Assembly (NCBI RefSeq): GCF_900086655.1
Contig: NZ_LT575476.1
Span: 4,457,203-4,521,202, forward strand
Direction: 5' to 3'
DNA: 64,000 bases
Origin: Paenibacillus tuaregi
GTDB taxonomy: Bacteria > Bacillota > Bacilli > Paenibacillales > Paenibacillaceae
Positions within the stretch are counted from its first letter, which is position 1, and every line of letters begins with the position of its first letter. Made by a program: the position numbers and the translations under genes. The notes beneath the pieces were generated by a model. The model was not told the DNA's origin and made no database searches. It saw only the letters and a list, made by a program, of their open reading frames with translations. Shown piece after piece: positions 35,253 to 42,788 of the stretch.

Positions 35253-35491
35253 TGTCGTATATATGCGCACTTTGTAACGGCCTGCTTCCCTTAAACCTTG
35301 CTTGTCCCGATTGTGGACAACAGCTTGAGGATGAAGGCAGGCTCCAGGATTATGCAGGCCCCTACAGCCCGTATGGCTCAATCGACCAGATCACCTCTGT
35401 ACAAGATGCTGGCTCAACCTGTGAGCATATTGCAGGCTGTCCTGCCTGCAGAGAACACTTTATATATGAAGTAGAGCTGCAATACTCCTAA
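35252..35491 (+). CDS. Small zinc-ribbon-like Cys-rich protein
   Basis: The product is 79 residues with two CxxC pairs at the start (ICALCNGLLPLNLACPDCGQ) and a further Cys cluster at the end (TCEHIAGCPACREHFIYEVE). A single four-ligand zinc site, or two, is likely. Start TTG at 35252 has AAGGAGAG upstream, within a hairpin loop. The stop overlaps the sda stop by four bases, so the two genes converge tail to tail. The family is not recognised. Confidence 0.75.
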   Translation: MSYICALCNGLLPLNLACPDCGQQLEDEGRLQDYAGPYSPYGSIDQITSVQDAGSTCEHIAGCPACREHFIYEVELQYS

Positions 35492-35631
35492 TGAAGGACG
35501 AGCTGAATCTCTGGATTAAGTTCTCTCTTGTGGATCTCGGCCAACAGGAGTGCAATGAATTCCCTGTCCAAACGCAGCTCTTTGGCCATATGATAAGAAT
35601 CCAGAAGCATTTCGTCTGTTAACGTCGCCAT
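35488..35631 (-). CDS. sda: Sporulation histidine kinase inhibitor Sda
   Basis: This 47-residue protein begins MATLTDEMLLDSYHMAKELR and continues LDREFIALLLAEIHKREL. It matches Sda, the checkpoint protein that binds the KinA dimerisation domain and blocks the sporulation phosphorelay when replication initiation or DNA integrity is disturbed. The SDELLIES / LxRDFIxL pattern is conserved. AAGGAG lies eight bases before the ATG. A sigma-A promoter (35666-35694) and four DnaA boxes (35703-35802) lie upstream, as expected because Bacillus sda is under DnaA control. Confidence 0.93.
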   Translation of the reverse strand: MATLTDEMLLDSYHMAKELRLDREFIALLLAEIHKRELNPEIQLVLH

Positions 35632-35665
35632 TTTCACCACTCCTTCCTATTTTTTCCTTATTCCT

Positions 35666-35694
35666 ATCATAACAATAATAGATTTAAGGAACAA
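35666..35694 (-). promoter_or_regulatory. Sigma-A promoter of sda
   Basis: On the minus strand TTGTTC (complement of 35689-35694) and TATGAT (complement of 35666-35671) are separated by 17 bases. The first DnaA box lies nine bases above the -35. Confidence 0.65.
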
Positions 35695-35702
35695 GCGTTC
35701 TG

Positions 35703-35802
35703 TTATCCACAATTATCTGTGGAAATCCTGTGAATAATTTGTTAGCAAACGCTGAATTTGTTGTCATTCGGTTGAGGATATTGTGGATAAAAGTTATTCA
35801 CA
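35703..35802. promoter_or_regulatory. Cluster of four DnaA boxes upstream of sda
   Basis: Four exact TTATNCACA matches lie in 100 bases: TTATCCACA at 35703-35711 (+), TTATTCACA at 35729-35737 (-), TTATCCACA at 35782-35790 (-) and TTATTCACA at 35794-35802 (+). The first is next to the sda -35 box. This explains the otherwise empty 35632-35941 region, and DnaA control of sda is known in Bacillus subtilis. Confidence 0.85.
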
Positions 35803-35941
35803 GGAGTTTATACGTTTTAATTTCTAGTAAAATTATTTTTCCGCTATTTCTTCAGAGCTTAAGGCAACAGCTTTTCTAATACATTAACCTGACACAAGCA
35901 GGAAGAAACCTGTTTTTTACATTTTTAACCGCTTTATCTAG

Positions 35942-36604
35942 TTATTGAGGCCGGGTATTGACTTCAAAAATCCAAATCCGTCCCTCCCGGTCTATACCGT
36001 AATCAAAGCCAAGCTCTCCGATTCCAGGAAATCTGCGTTCCAATATGCTGATGCAGTTTTGAGTCAGACTCTGCATTCTCTTTTTTTGAGATTTCACTGA
36101 CGATGCGGGCACCGACCTGACAAGAGCCTCTTTGGCTGATAGCTGTGTCCCGCCTTTGCAGAGATTGGTGACAAACAGACCCGGCCGAGCCAGTCTTCCA
36201 ACCATTGCGCGGTACTCCCAGCCTCTCTCGGTCTTAGCCACCTTGACTCTGTAATCCACAGGCCTGCCGGCAATCCGGGCCAGGTGAATCCCCTGTTGAA
36301 TCAGATAAGGGCGTTTCACCATGACTCTGGATAAGGCGCCAAACATAGCACTAAAGCTAGAGAATGAGCGCTCTTGTGCCAGGTTGGTGAACGAATACCT
36401 GCCTCTTCTGTACGTTACCTTGATTACCCCATACCCGCCGCCTCCGCGAACCGGTTTGATAACCACCATTCCATATCTATGAAGCATCTTCTTCAATTGA
36501 GGGGCACTAAACATTCTTGTCTGAGGAATATGTCCCTGAATCCGGGCATCCGAAAGAAGCGCTTCCGTCTTCAACCATTTATTCGCCAGCTGTCTTCCCG
36601 CCAT
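35942..36604 (-). CDS. YheC/YheD family ATP-grasp-like spore protein
   Basis: The 220-residue protein has ATP-grasp-like features: VVIKPVRGGGGYGVIKVTYR (about 47-66, ATP loop), LIQQGIHLARIAGRPVDYRVKV (about 102-123) and a C-terminal GELGFDYGIDREGRIWIFEVNTRPQ motif with the metal-binding Glu/Asn. This is the YheC/YheD group seen in endospore formers, associated with spore coat. It is shorter than the 360-450-residue YheC/YheD, keeping mainly the ATP-grasp half. GGGGAGG precedes the ATG. Confidence 0.87.
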   Translation of the reverse strand: MAGRQLANKWLKTEALLSDARIQGHIPQTRMFSAPQLKKMLHRYGMVVIKPVRGGGGYGVIKVTYRRGRYSFTNLAQERSFSSFSAMFGALSRVMVKRPYLIQQGIHLARIAGRPVDYRVKVAKTERGWEYRAMVGRLARPGLFVTNLCKGGTQLSAKEALVRSVPASSVKSQKKRMQSLTQNCISILERRFPGIGELGFDYGIDREGRIWIFEVNTRPQ

Positions 36605-36869
36605 TTGAGCCTCCCCTTTCCTATAGAAATCAGCATGCTAAACATCCATAAACTGTCTCAAGATACATACTCCAAGTGTCCATCTATATAGTTATTCATA
36701 CTCAGGACAAGGCTGTTGTTCTTGGATGTATGTCCACCGCATACGCCTGATTTAACAAAATTCGGCACATAACCAGAAACGGTCTGAATTTGTGCTTTAA
36801 CTCTTTTCAAACGGGGGGTTCTGGTATATAGTAAACCCGTACCTATTGTTATATGGGAGGAAACTTCTA

Positions 36870-37073
36870 TTGGAGCAGTTATTCGGACTTCTGTATTGGA
36901 TTGCCATGATCGCTATGTCCCTTGTGCTTGTAGCAGTTACCATTGCTGTATTTGCTATAGGTATCCGCTTTATTAAGGACTCCAGAAGAGGCCTGGGGAG
37001 CTCCTGCATCGCATTCTCCGTTCTAGCCGCAGGAATGATCTGCCTTATGCTGAACAAGCAATTCTTCTCCTAA
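36870..37073 (+). CDS. Small two-span membrane protein
   Basis: The 67-residue product starts at TTG 36870 with GGGAGG nine bases upstream. Two hydrophobic helices (LYWIAMIAMSLVLVAVTIAV and the segment around FSVLAAGMICLMLNK) are joined by a basic turn (RFIKDSRRG). No family is recognised. It is followed by another small gene at 37116, probably cotranscribed. The opposite strand has an open frame across it that shows no ribosome site. Confidence 0.65.
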   Translation: MEQLFGLLYWIAMIAMSLVLVAVTIAVFAIGIRFIKDSRRGLGSSCIAFSVLAAGMICLMLNKQFFS

Positions 37074-37115
37074 GCCCGTTCATGTTGGTGAACTACCCTA
37101 GTAAAGGAGCAGGCA

Positions 37116-37334
37116 ATGAATCATACATTAACCGCAGATATGGATTTCTTCGCAGCGGCCCTGTCCCAGAGAATCATCTCTGCCTGGCAGGAAGATGAGG
37201 CTGGGGTCTACTGTGAGTTAGGCCGCGGTATCGTCGAGAAATATTCTCCGGATTATGTTCGTATCCGTAACATAGAGACCGGCAAGAAATCCCATTATGC
37301 ACGTGATATAACGATGTTTAGCGCAGCTAATTAA
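37116..37334 (+). CDS. Small conserved-looking hypothetical protein
   Basis: The 72-residue product (MNHTLTADMDFFAAALSQRI, then SPDYVRIRNIETGKKSHYARD) is soluble, with a mixed alpha/beta look and no recognised motif. AAAGGAGC precedes the ATG and a strong 13-bp terminator follows after six bases, so it is very likely a real gene. Function unknown. It forms a short unit with the two-span protein before it. Confidence 0.75.
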   Translation: MNHTLTADMDFFAAALSQRIISAWQEDEAGVYCELGRGIVEKYSPDYVRIRNIETGKKSHYARDITMFSAAN

Positions 37335-37339
37335 GCACG

Positions 37340-37373
37340 AAGAACCCCCCTTCTGTTGGAAAGGGGGGTTCTT
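37340..37373 (+). terminator. 13-bp terminator
   Basis: AAGAACCCCCCTT pairs perfectly with AAGGGGGGTTCTT across eight bases, and TTTGTATTCTTTG follows. It closes the two small genes at 36870 and 37116. Confidence 0.85.
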
Positions 37374-37454
37374 TGTATTCTTTGTATAATCGGTGAAACT
37401 ACATATTTCGCATTCCATAAGTACGCGGATAATGATGCTGATGTTTTTTTGAGG

Positions 37455-37805
37455 TCAGTGTTTATTAAGCATACTGTATTCAATCCATTTATCTATTTCT
37501 GCTCTATTGAAATATTTTTGATTACCGATGTCGATAAATGGGATAAACCTATATGTATCGTAAGAATGAAGTTCCGCTCTTTCTCCAACTTGACTCTTAA
37601 TAAGCAAATTAAAGTCGTTTAATGTAATTCCCATGTATTGTGCTGCCTCGGCAGAAGTCATTAGAGCTTTTGCCGTAGTAGTATTATTTTGAGCTTGCAC
37701 GAAATGTTCATTGTTTTTTAGCCCATTAGTTACTATCCAAGCTGATAAAATAAGGCATCCTCCAAGTACAATAATAGAAATTGGCAGCAAGATTTCTTTT
37801 TTCAC
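37455..37805 (-). CDS. Membrane-anchored protein with excisionase/MerR-like C-terminus
   Basis: The 116-residue product starts at GTG 37805, with GGAGGGG five bases upstream. One N-terminal membrane helix (LPISIIVLGGCLILSAWIVT) is followed by a linker and a C-terminal region. There, LMTSAEAAQYMGITLNDFNL followed by a Tyr-rich strand and FNRAEIDKWIEY looks like a MerR/excisionase-type winged helix (as in SAEAAxxLGIS...YR...R.dIdkWi). A membrane-bound DNA-binding-like domain is unusual. DNA binding is not shown. Confidence 0.7.
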   Translation of the reverse strand: MKKEILLPISIIVLGGCLILSAWIVTNGLKNNEHFVQAQNNTTTAKALMTSAEAAQYMGITLNDFNLLIKSQVGERAELHSYDTYRFIPFIDIGNQKYFNRAEIDKWIEYSMLNKH

Positions 37806-38269
37806 TGTTTCCCCCTCCATTACTATATTCGTCTGTTTCTTCAGCAATATTTTTCTTATTCGCCATTGTGCTCTTATATTCCATGTTGTCTTCAAGCGGC
37901 TGTGATAACTGTTTATGTTTTGGATAGGGTTACGTAAATTGCCTCATCATACAACCGCTCTGCACAGTTTCCTGCCCCTTAACAAAATCATCCGGTACGG
38001 GAGCAAAAGCTGAGTGATCTTTCGGGATAGTTTGGCTTCTACATAAACCTCGCTAAACCGGGAAATAGAAGCACTCCTAAAGATAACAACAAATACAACA
38101 CTGCTGTTTTGTAAGAACCTGTACTCATTTTATCACCCCAGACATATCCTATTTTTTTATGTAGAATTCGCCGGAAATCCAAGAATTCCCTCCCATTATT
38201 AATTCACAGCCCTTGGAACATCACCCACGTAAACATAAATCTCTTTTTCATTTCTCTTTCAATAAAACA
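37806..38269. other. Gene-poor stretch between the membrane HTH gene and the Fe-S carrier
   Basis: About 460 AT-rich bases with no standard-length gene. One possible 29-residue membrane peptide (38039-38128, minus) is listed separately. Nothing else recognisable was seen. The terminator of the Fe-S carrier gene begins at 38270. Confidence 0.5.
38039..38128 (-). CDS. Possible 29-residue membrane peptide
   Basis: The frame gives MSTGSYKTAVLYLLLSLGVL and then LFPGLARFM, a single hydrophobic helix with short polar ends. GGGGTGAT lies six bases before the ATG. No homolog is recalled and the composition is not diagnostic. It may be a small membrane protein or a chance frame. Confidence 0.3.
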   Translation of the reverse strand: MSTGSYKTAVLYLLLSLGVLLFPGLARFM

Positions 38270-38312
38270 AAAACGACCGCTATAACGCATATTACGTCAT
38301 AAAGGCCGTTTT
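38270..38312 (-). terminator. Terminator after the Fe-S carrier gene
   Basis: On the minus strand AAAACGGCCTTTATGACG (38295-38312) pairs imperfectly with 38270-38287, followed by TGTTTT. It starts 13 bases after the stop. Confidence 0.65.
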
Positions 38313-38325
38313 GCATATTATCCCG

Positions 38326-38685
38326 TCAGCACTGCTCCGGATTCGGCTGTCCCGCATCCTCGCGTGTGCGGAAGCTTGAGCCGCAACCGCAGGTCGCAAT
38401 CGCGTTCGGATTGTGGATGGAGAACCCGCCGGACATGCCGGAAGCTTCATAATCAATTTCGAGACCATTCAAATACTTCAAGCTGTCCTTGTCTACGACT
38501 ACCTTAATCCCGCTTACGTCCATGTAGACATCGGCTTCGGATTCCTCATCGTCAAATCCCATGCCATAGGAGAACCCGCTGCATCCTCCCGGCTGTACAC
38601 CAAGACGAAGGAACATGTCAGGTGTCTCCTGTTGGGAGAGCATTTCTTTTATTTGAGCTGCTGCCGCATCCGTGATATTAATCAT
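38326..38685 (-). CDS. A-type iron-sulfur carrier (HesB/IscA/ErpA family)
   Basis: The 119-residue A-type Fe-S carrier has the three family Cys residues: one in PGGCSGFSYGMGF (about 35) and two in ATCGCGSSFRT (about 98-100). It accepts or delivers Fe-S clusters to target apoproteins. Bacillus has a comparable copy (YutM) near yumC, yuzB, yutI and yutJ, and the same neighbourhood is present here. The start has AAGGAGGGAATCTC before the ATG. Confidence 0.93.
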   Translation of the reverse strand: MINITDAAAAQIKEMLSQQETPDMFLRLGVQPGGCSGFSYGMGFDDEESEADVYMDVSGIKVVVDKDSLKYLNGLEIDYEASGMSGGFSIHNPNAIATCGCGSSFRTREDAGQPNPEQC

Positions 38686-39005
38686 TGAGATTCCCTCCTT
38701 ATCCTTACACTCCTAAGTATACTCCACATTAGAACTCCCCTCAAGAGACGGAAGAACCGCGCCAGGAATCGATTTATACTTATTGCCCGAATAGAATGGG
38801 AGGTTTATAATGATATGGGTGCATTGGTTTGTCACAATTCTGACAACTACGAACCAGGTCTTTTCACTGACCAACCTGTTCTAAATTTCACAATGATGGT
38901 TTCCCGCTGTGTCTCAGCAAAGCGTCTAAGAAGACGTTATTTCATATCCGATTTGCCATAATGATAACTCGTATGACAGTTCGACTTCAGATTGGAGGAA
39001 TTTCC
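38686..39005. other. Upstream region of mqnE and the Fe-S carrier gene
   Basis: This 320-base divergent region probably contains the promoters of both genes. A possible 24-residue frame with SD lies at 38810-38884. A CGTCT/AGACG dyad lies near 38926. I recognise no riboswitch. Confidence 0.4.
38810..38884 (+). CDS. Possible 24-residue leader peptide upstream of mqnE
   Basis: The frame MIWVHWFVTILTTTNQVFSL ends LTNLF and then TAA. GGGAGG lies six bases before the ATG. It lies 120 bases upstream of mqnE and could be an upstream regulatory frame or a small membrane peptide. Coding is unproven. Confidence 0.25.
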   Translation: MIWVHWFVTILTTTNQVFSLTNLF

Positions 39006-40109
39006 ATGTTACTTACTGCCCCTCATATTGATCAAAGAATGGCAGAAATCGTTGAAAAGGTTCGCCGCGGCGAGCGGTTAAATCTTGAAGATGGGGTATA
39101 TTTATATCAAAGCGACGATCTGCTTACGATCGGCCAGCTGGCAAATGAGGTTAACCTCAAGAAGAACGGCAAGAAAGTTTATTTTATCGAAAATATGAGC
39201 TTGTACTTCACGAACGTCTGTGAATCCTACTGCGCGTTCTGCAATTTCCGTAAGGATCAGGGGGAAGAAGGCTCTTACACCCTGTCAGGCCCTGAAATGG
39301 TGGAATATGTGGAACAGCACATTCACCCAGGTATCCGTGAATTTCATATTGTAGGCGGGCATAATAACCATGTGCCTTTTCAATATTATGTAGACTCCCT
39401 CAAAGCACTGAACGAGCGGTTCCCTGAAGTCACACTCAAAGCGTACACTGCTGCCGAGATTGACTTTTTCACACGCATCAGCGGTCTGAGCATTGCCGAG
39501 GTTCTGCAAGAGCTTCAGAAAGCCGGGCTGAAGTCCCTGACCGGAGGAGGAGCGGAGATTCTATCCGACCAATACCGGGAAAAGATGAAAGTCGACAAAG
39601 CGAACGTCGACCGCTACCTTGAAGTGCACCGCACAGCCCATCAGCTTGGCATCAGAACAGGAACTACCATGCTGTACGGCTCGATCGAGAGCCATGAGGA
39701 CCGGATCCGTCACATGATGCAAATCCGTGACCTTCAGGACGAGACTGGCGGATTCATGGTTTTCATTCCCCTCTCCATGCAGCCGAAGAGCAAGAACGCA
39801 AGCATCATGCGCCGCAACTCCGCGTATGAGGATCTCAAGACCATTGCCATCAGCCGTCTGATGCTGGACAACATTCAGCATATCAAAGCCTATTTTATTA
39901 ATATTGGTACACAGCTGACCCAGGTATCCCTGAGCTTTGGAGCATCGGATGTTCACGGCACCATTCTTAAGGAGAAAATCAGCCACGCCGCCGGTGCCAA
40001 CACACCGGAAGGCCTGACCCGCAAGGAGCTGATCTGGCTGGTTAAGGGAGCTGGACGTATTCCGGTTGAACGGGACACCTTCTACAACGAAATCGAGGTT
40101 TATGAGTAG
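39006..40109 (+). CDS. mqnE: Aminofutalosine synthase
   Basis: The roughly 367-residue radical SAM enzyme of the futalosine menaquinone pathway joins a carboxyvinyl-benzoate precursor to adenosine. The signature CESYCAFCNF (CxxxCxxC, about 72-81) binds the 4Fe-4S cluster. MSLYFTNVC before it and the long TIM-barrel segments FHIVGGHNN, TGGGAEILSD and TTMLYG fit MqnE. The start at 39006 has GGAGG; the upstream in-frame ATGs at 38961 and 38973 do not. yutJ follows after 46 bases, probably as an operon. Confidence 0.95.
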   Translation: MLLTAPHIDQRMAEIVEKVRRGERLNLEDGVYLYQSDDLLTIGQLANEVNLKKNGKKVYFIENMSLYFTNVCESYCAFCNFRKDQGEEGSYTLSGPEMVEYVEQHIHPGIREFHIVGGHNNHVPFQYYVDSLKALNERFPEVTLKAYTAAEIDFFTRISGLSIAEVLQELQKAGLKSLTGGGAEILSDQYREKMKVDKANVDRYLEVHRTAHQLGIRTGTTMLYGSIESHEDRIRHMMQIRDLQDETGGFMVFIPLSMQPKSKNASIMRRNSAYEDLKTIAISRLMLDNIQHIKAYFINIGTQLTQVSLSFGASDVHGTILKEKISHAAGANTPEGLTRKELIWLVKGAGRIPVERDTFYNEIEVYE

Positions 40110-40155
40110 ATCGCTAAATCGTATAACAAGCAGGACAGAAAGGAACCGATAAAAC

Positions 40156-41217
40156 ATGAAGCATTTTGTTATTCTAGGTGGAGGTTACGGCGGAGTCACG
40201 ATTGCCAATACGCTTCTCAAAGGAAATATGCCAAGCGATATTCGCCTGACGATGATCGACCGTATGCCTTACCAGACAATGAAGACGGAATATTACGCGC
40301 TGGCCGCAGGCACGGCCTCTGACGTGGAACTCCGCGTTCCCTTCCCCGTGCATCAGAACCTCAATATGAAGTACGGGGAGGTCACTTCCGTTGACCTTGA
40401 GAACAAAAAGGTAATCATGGAGAATGATGATCCGGTTTATTATGACCAGCTTGTTATCGCTTTAGGCTGTACGGACCGTTTCCATGGAATTCCCGGGGCC
40501 CAGGAATATGCTTGTACCATCCAAACGATGAGCGCCGTCCGGGAGACCTACCGCCTCCTGAATGATACCAAGCCCTATGGCCGGGTGAACATTGTTGGCG
40601 GAGGACTGAGTGGTGTGGAGATAGCTGCTGAGCTTCGGGAGAGCCGTCCAGATCTCAACATTGCTCTGATCGACCGAGGAGCAAGAGTCCTGTCTGCATT
40701 TCCTCCTAAGATGTCAGCCTACGTGGAGAAGTGGTTCCACGAGCATGACGTGGAGACGTTATCCCATATCACCATTACTTCTCTAGAGCAAGGCGTGATC
40801 CATACAACTGGCGATGATATTTTGTCTGATGCCACGGTATGGACGGCAGGCATACAACCGGTGGAAATCGTGCAAAAGCTTGATGTGCCCAAGGATCACC
40901 AAGGCCGTGTGCTGCTGAATGAATATTATCAGATTCCAGAGCACCCTGAGGTATTCGTGTGCGGGGACTGCGCCAGTCTTCCATTCGCCCCAAGCGGTCA
41001 AGCCGCCGAGGGTCAAGGCGAACAGATCGGTCATATTGCACTTGCATTATGGCGTGGCGAGACACCACGGCTTAGTCCGATCAAGCTGAAGGGAACACTC
41101 GGATCTCTTGGCAAGAAAGCCGGCTTTGGCCTTATGGGCAAACGCCAGGTTATGGGACGAGTTCCCCGGATTCTCAAGAGCGGTGTACTATGGATGTCTA
41201 AACATCATTTTGGCTAA
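40156..41217 (+). CDS. yutJ: YutJ-like NDH-2 family oxidoreductase
   Basis: The 353-residue FAD/NAD(P)-binding oxidoreductase is smaller than the respiratory NDH-2 of this window. The first Rossmann motif is KHFVILGGGYGGVTIANTLL and the second is VNIVGGGLSGVEIAAELRE (about 140). VFVCGDCASLPFAP (about 265) is the FAD motif. It matches YutJ of Bacillus, whose exact electron acceptor is not settled. It follows mqnE in the same direction and ends at a clean terminator, so it may reduce the menaquinone made by that pathway (inference). Confidence 0.9.
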   Translation: MKHFVILGGGYGGVTIANTLLKGNMPSDIRLTMIDRMPYQTMKTEYYALAAGTASDVELRVPFPVHQNLNMKYGEVTSVDLENKKVIMENDDPVYYDQLVIALGCTDRFHGIPGAQEYACTIQTMSAVRETYRLLNDTKPYGRVNIVGGGLSGVEIAAELRESRPDLNIALIDRGARVLSAFPPKMSAYVEKWFHEHDVETLSHITITSLEQGVIHTTGDDILSDATVWTAGIQPVEIVQKLDVPKDHQGRVLLNEYYQIPEHPEVFVCGDCASLPFAPSGQAAEGQGEQIGHIALALWRGETPRLSPIKLKGTLGSLGKKAGFGLMGKRQVMGRVPRILKSGVLWMSKHHFG

Positions 41218-41240
41218 TTGCATATATCTCAGGTAATCAG

Positions 41241-41265
41241 GAACGGGAGAAATCCCGTTCTTTTT
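41241..41265 (+). terminator. Terminator after yutJ
   Basis: GAACGGGA pairs with TCCCGTTC around a GAAA tetraloop, followed by five T residues. Confidence 0.9.
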
Positions 41266-41380
41266 GATTTCATAAAATTTCTAAGCTTACATGAACTTGT
41301 AAATAAATGGTTGATAGATTTATAGATTTCTTATATGATTATTTTGGAATATAATCCCTTTAATGGAAGGATGATGTTTA

Positions 41381-41947
41381 ATGATGAAGAAGCACTTAGC
41401 CATCTTAGCTTTATGTTCCGTTACTATTGCAACCGCTTTATCCGTGAATGCAGGGACGACCAACGCCTCTGCGGCATCACAGCCAGCAGTTCAAGCCAAG
41501 GCGGGAACAACATCATTAAGCGCATCCCAGACCCAATGGGTTGCCATCGGCTCCCCTATTCCCGAGGGCTGGGTTATCACAAGAACCTCAGGAAATATGA
41601 ATGAGATTACAAATGTTAAAGGAAGCAGCTATGGGCGTGAAATTTGGGTCATGCTCGGCTCTCCAATTCCTGAAGGATGGGTTATTTCACGGTCCACGGG
41701 CACCATGAATTTAATTACTTATGTGAACGGCGCCAGTTACGGCCGTGAGGTTTGGGTCATGCTCGGCTCTCCGATTCCTGCCGGGTGGGTTATCACACGC
41801 TCCACGGGCACCATGAATTTAATTACTTACGTGAATGGCGCCAGCTACGGCCGCGAGGTTTGGGTCATGCTCGGCTCTCCAATTCCTGAAGGATGGGTTG
41901 TGGTTAGATCAACAGGCACTATGAATTTACTCCGTTACGTAGGCTGA
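41381..41947 (+). CDS. Secreted protein of four 36-residue tandem repeats
   Basis: The 188-residue product starts with a signal peptide (MKKHLAILALCSVTIATALS). A short Ala/Thr-rich spacer is followed, from residue 53, by four repeats (the last truncated at 28 residues) of WVMLGSPIPEGWVISRSTGT then MNLITYVNGASYGRE(V/I). Each has two conserved Trp and the GSPIPEGWV motif. Units 2 and 3 are almost identical even at the DNA level. It has no catalytic residues and no recognised family. Spacing suggests a small beta-repeat surface protein. It stands alone between terminators. Confidence 0.85.
   Translation: MMKKHLAILALCSVTIATALSVNAGTTNASAASQPAVQAKAGTTSLSASQTQWVAIGSPIPEGWVITRTSGNMNEITNVKGSSYGREIWVMLGSPIPEGWVISRSTGTMNLITYVNGASYGREVWVMLGSPIPAGWVITRSTGTMNLITYVNGASYGREVWVMLGSPIPEGWVVVRSTGTMNLLRYVG
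41537..41947 (+). repeat. 108-bp in-frame tandem repeat array
   Basis: Units start at 41537, 41645, 41753 and 41861, exactly 108 bases apart, each opening with TGGGT(C/T). Units 2 and 3 share long identical runs, which suggests recent duplication or gene conversion. The array encodes the 36-residue protein repeats. Confidence 0.85.
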
Positions 41948-41990
41948 TTAACCTTAGCCATCTGGGCATTTTAATTTTCTATACAAAAAG

Positions 41991-42017
41991 AGACCGCCCC
42001 TTACTTCGGAGCGGTCT
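41991..42017. terminator. Bidirectional terminator between the repeat gene and yuzB
   Basis: AGACCGC pairs with GCGGTCT across 13 bases. The flanking AAAAA gives a T5 run for yuzB on the minus strand. Confidence 0.7.
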
Positions 42018-42062
42018 TCCTGTATATATTCAAGGCAAGCCTGCGATTACCTCTATTTGCCA

Positions 42063-42317
42063 CTAGTCAAGATCCAACTCGGACCAGGCATCGATTTCTT
42101 TAATTTTGTCCATAATACGTTCGTACAGCTGCTCTGCGCTTTCTGCCTCGACGAACTCGCCGTTCACAAGGGCAAACGGGGTCAGATAGCATACGCCACA
42201 ATGTGTCAGACAGCCGTATTCAAGCACATCGTAGTCTGGACAATCCTCCAGCTTTTTCATGACCTCATCGGTTCCAAAGTGCATATTATTCACGCAAAAT
42301 TCTATAATCGGTCTCAT
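42063..42317 (-). CDS. yuzB: YuzB family (UPF0349) protein
   Basis: The 84-residue product matches YuzB: it opens RPIIEFCVNNMHFGTDEVMK, and the centre carries VLEYGCLTHCGVCYLTPFALVNG with the family CLxxCGxC cysteines. Function is not established. The CLxxCGxC pattern suggests metal or Fe-S binding, in keeping with the neighbouring Fe-S genes. GAGGATTACTGC precedes the ATG. It diverges from the NifU-like gene. Confidence 0.92.
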   Translation of the reverse strand: MRPIIEFCVNNMHFGTDEVMKKLEDCPDYDVLEYGCLTHCGVCYLTPFALVNGEFVEAESAEQLYERIMDKIKEIDAWSELDLD

Positions 42318-42396
42318 GCAGTAATCCTCGCTTTGCTAATGCCATTTAAATTTAAATCCGTTTGTAATATAATATATAAGAAAGGAGTTGAGAAAT

Positions 42397-42642
42397 ATGA
42401 GCCAAAATGCACAAGATACTTTGTATGATGAAGTACTGGAAGTGCTTGATAAACTTCGCCCTTTCCTGCAGCGCGACGGCGGTGACGTCGAACTCGTTGA
42501 CGTGGAGGATGGCATCGTCAAACTGAAATTGGTGGGTGCTTGCGGCAGCTGCCCAAGTTCCACAATCACACTCAAAGCAGGGATTGAGCGCGCGCTGTTT
42601 GAAGAAGTCGAAGGCGTTCAAGAAGTTGTACAAGTATTTTAA
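42397..42642 (+). CDS. yutI: NifU-like C-terminal domain Fe-S scaffold
   Basis: The 81-residue NifU C-terminal (Nfu) domain includes [20 protein letters not shown] and the redox CGSCPSST motif at about residue 50-57 that holds a labile 4Fe-4S cluster. It passes clusters to apoproteins. AAAGGAG lies nine bases before the ATG at 42397; an in-frame TTG at 42388 is an alternative. It ends at a terminator at 42671. Bacillus yutI is in the same neighbourhood. Confidence 0.93.
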   Translation: MSQNAQDTLYDEVLEVLDKLRPFLQRDGGDVELVDVEDGIVKLKLVGACGSCPSSTITLKAGIERALFEEVEGVQEVVQVF

Positions 42643-42670
42643 ATTATAAATTCAAGTACGATCTTCAAGC

Positions 42671-42691
42671 TGCCGGCCTTCGTGGCCGGCA
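42671..42691 (+). terminator. Terminator after the NifU-like gene
   Basis: TGCCGGCC pairs with GGCCGGCA around TTCGT, followed by CTTTCTGTTTT. Confidence 0.8.
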
Positions 42692-42788
42692 CTTTCTGTT
42701 TTAGAGCCATGGACCAGAACCGGCTGCCGGACATTCAGGCTCTTTATTACCTTATTCTGTCCGGATGGATAGAACTTAGCCAAGGAAC

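Noticed and set aside
36797..37057. Minus-strand frame across the small two-span gene
   Set aside because: The plus-strand gene has a ribosome site and hydrophobic helices, while this frame has neither.
42336..42633. Minus-strand frames opposite the NifU-like gene
   Set aside because: They are antisense shadows of a conserved Nfu domain.
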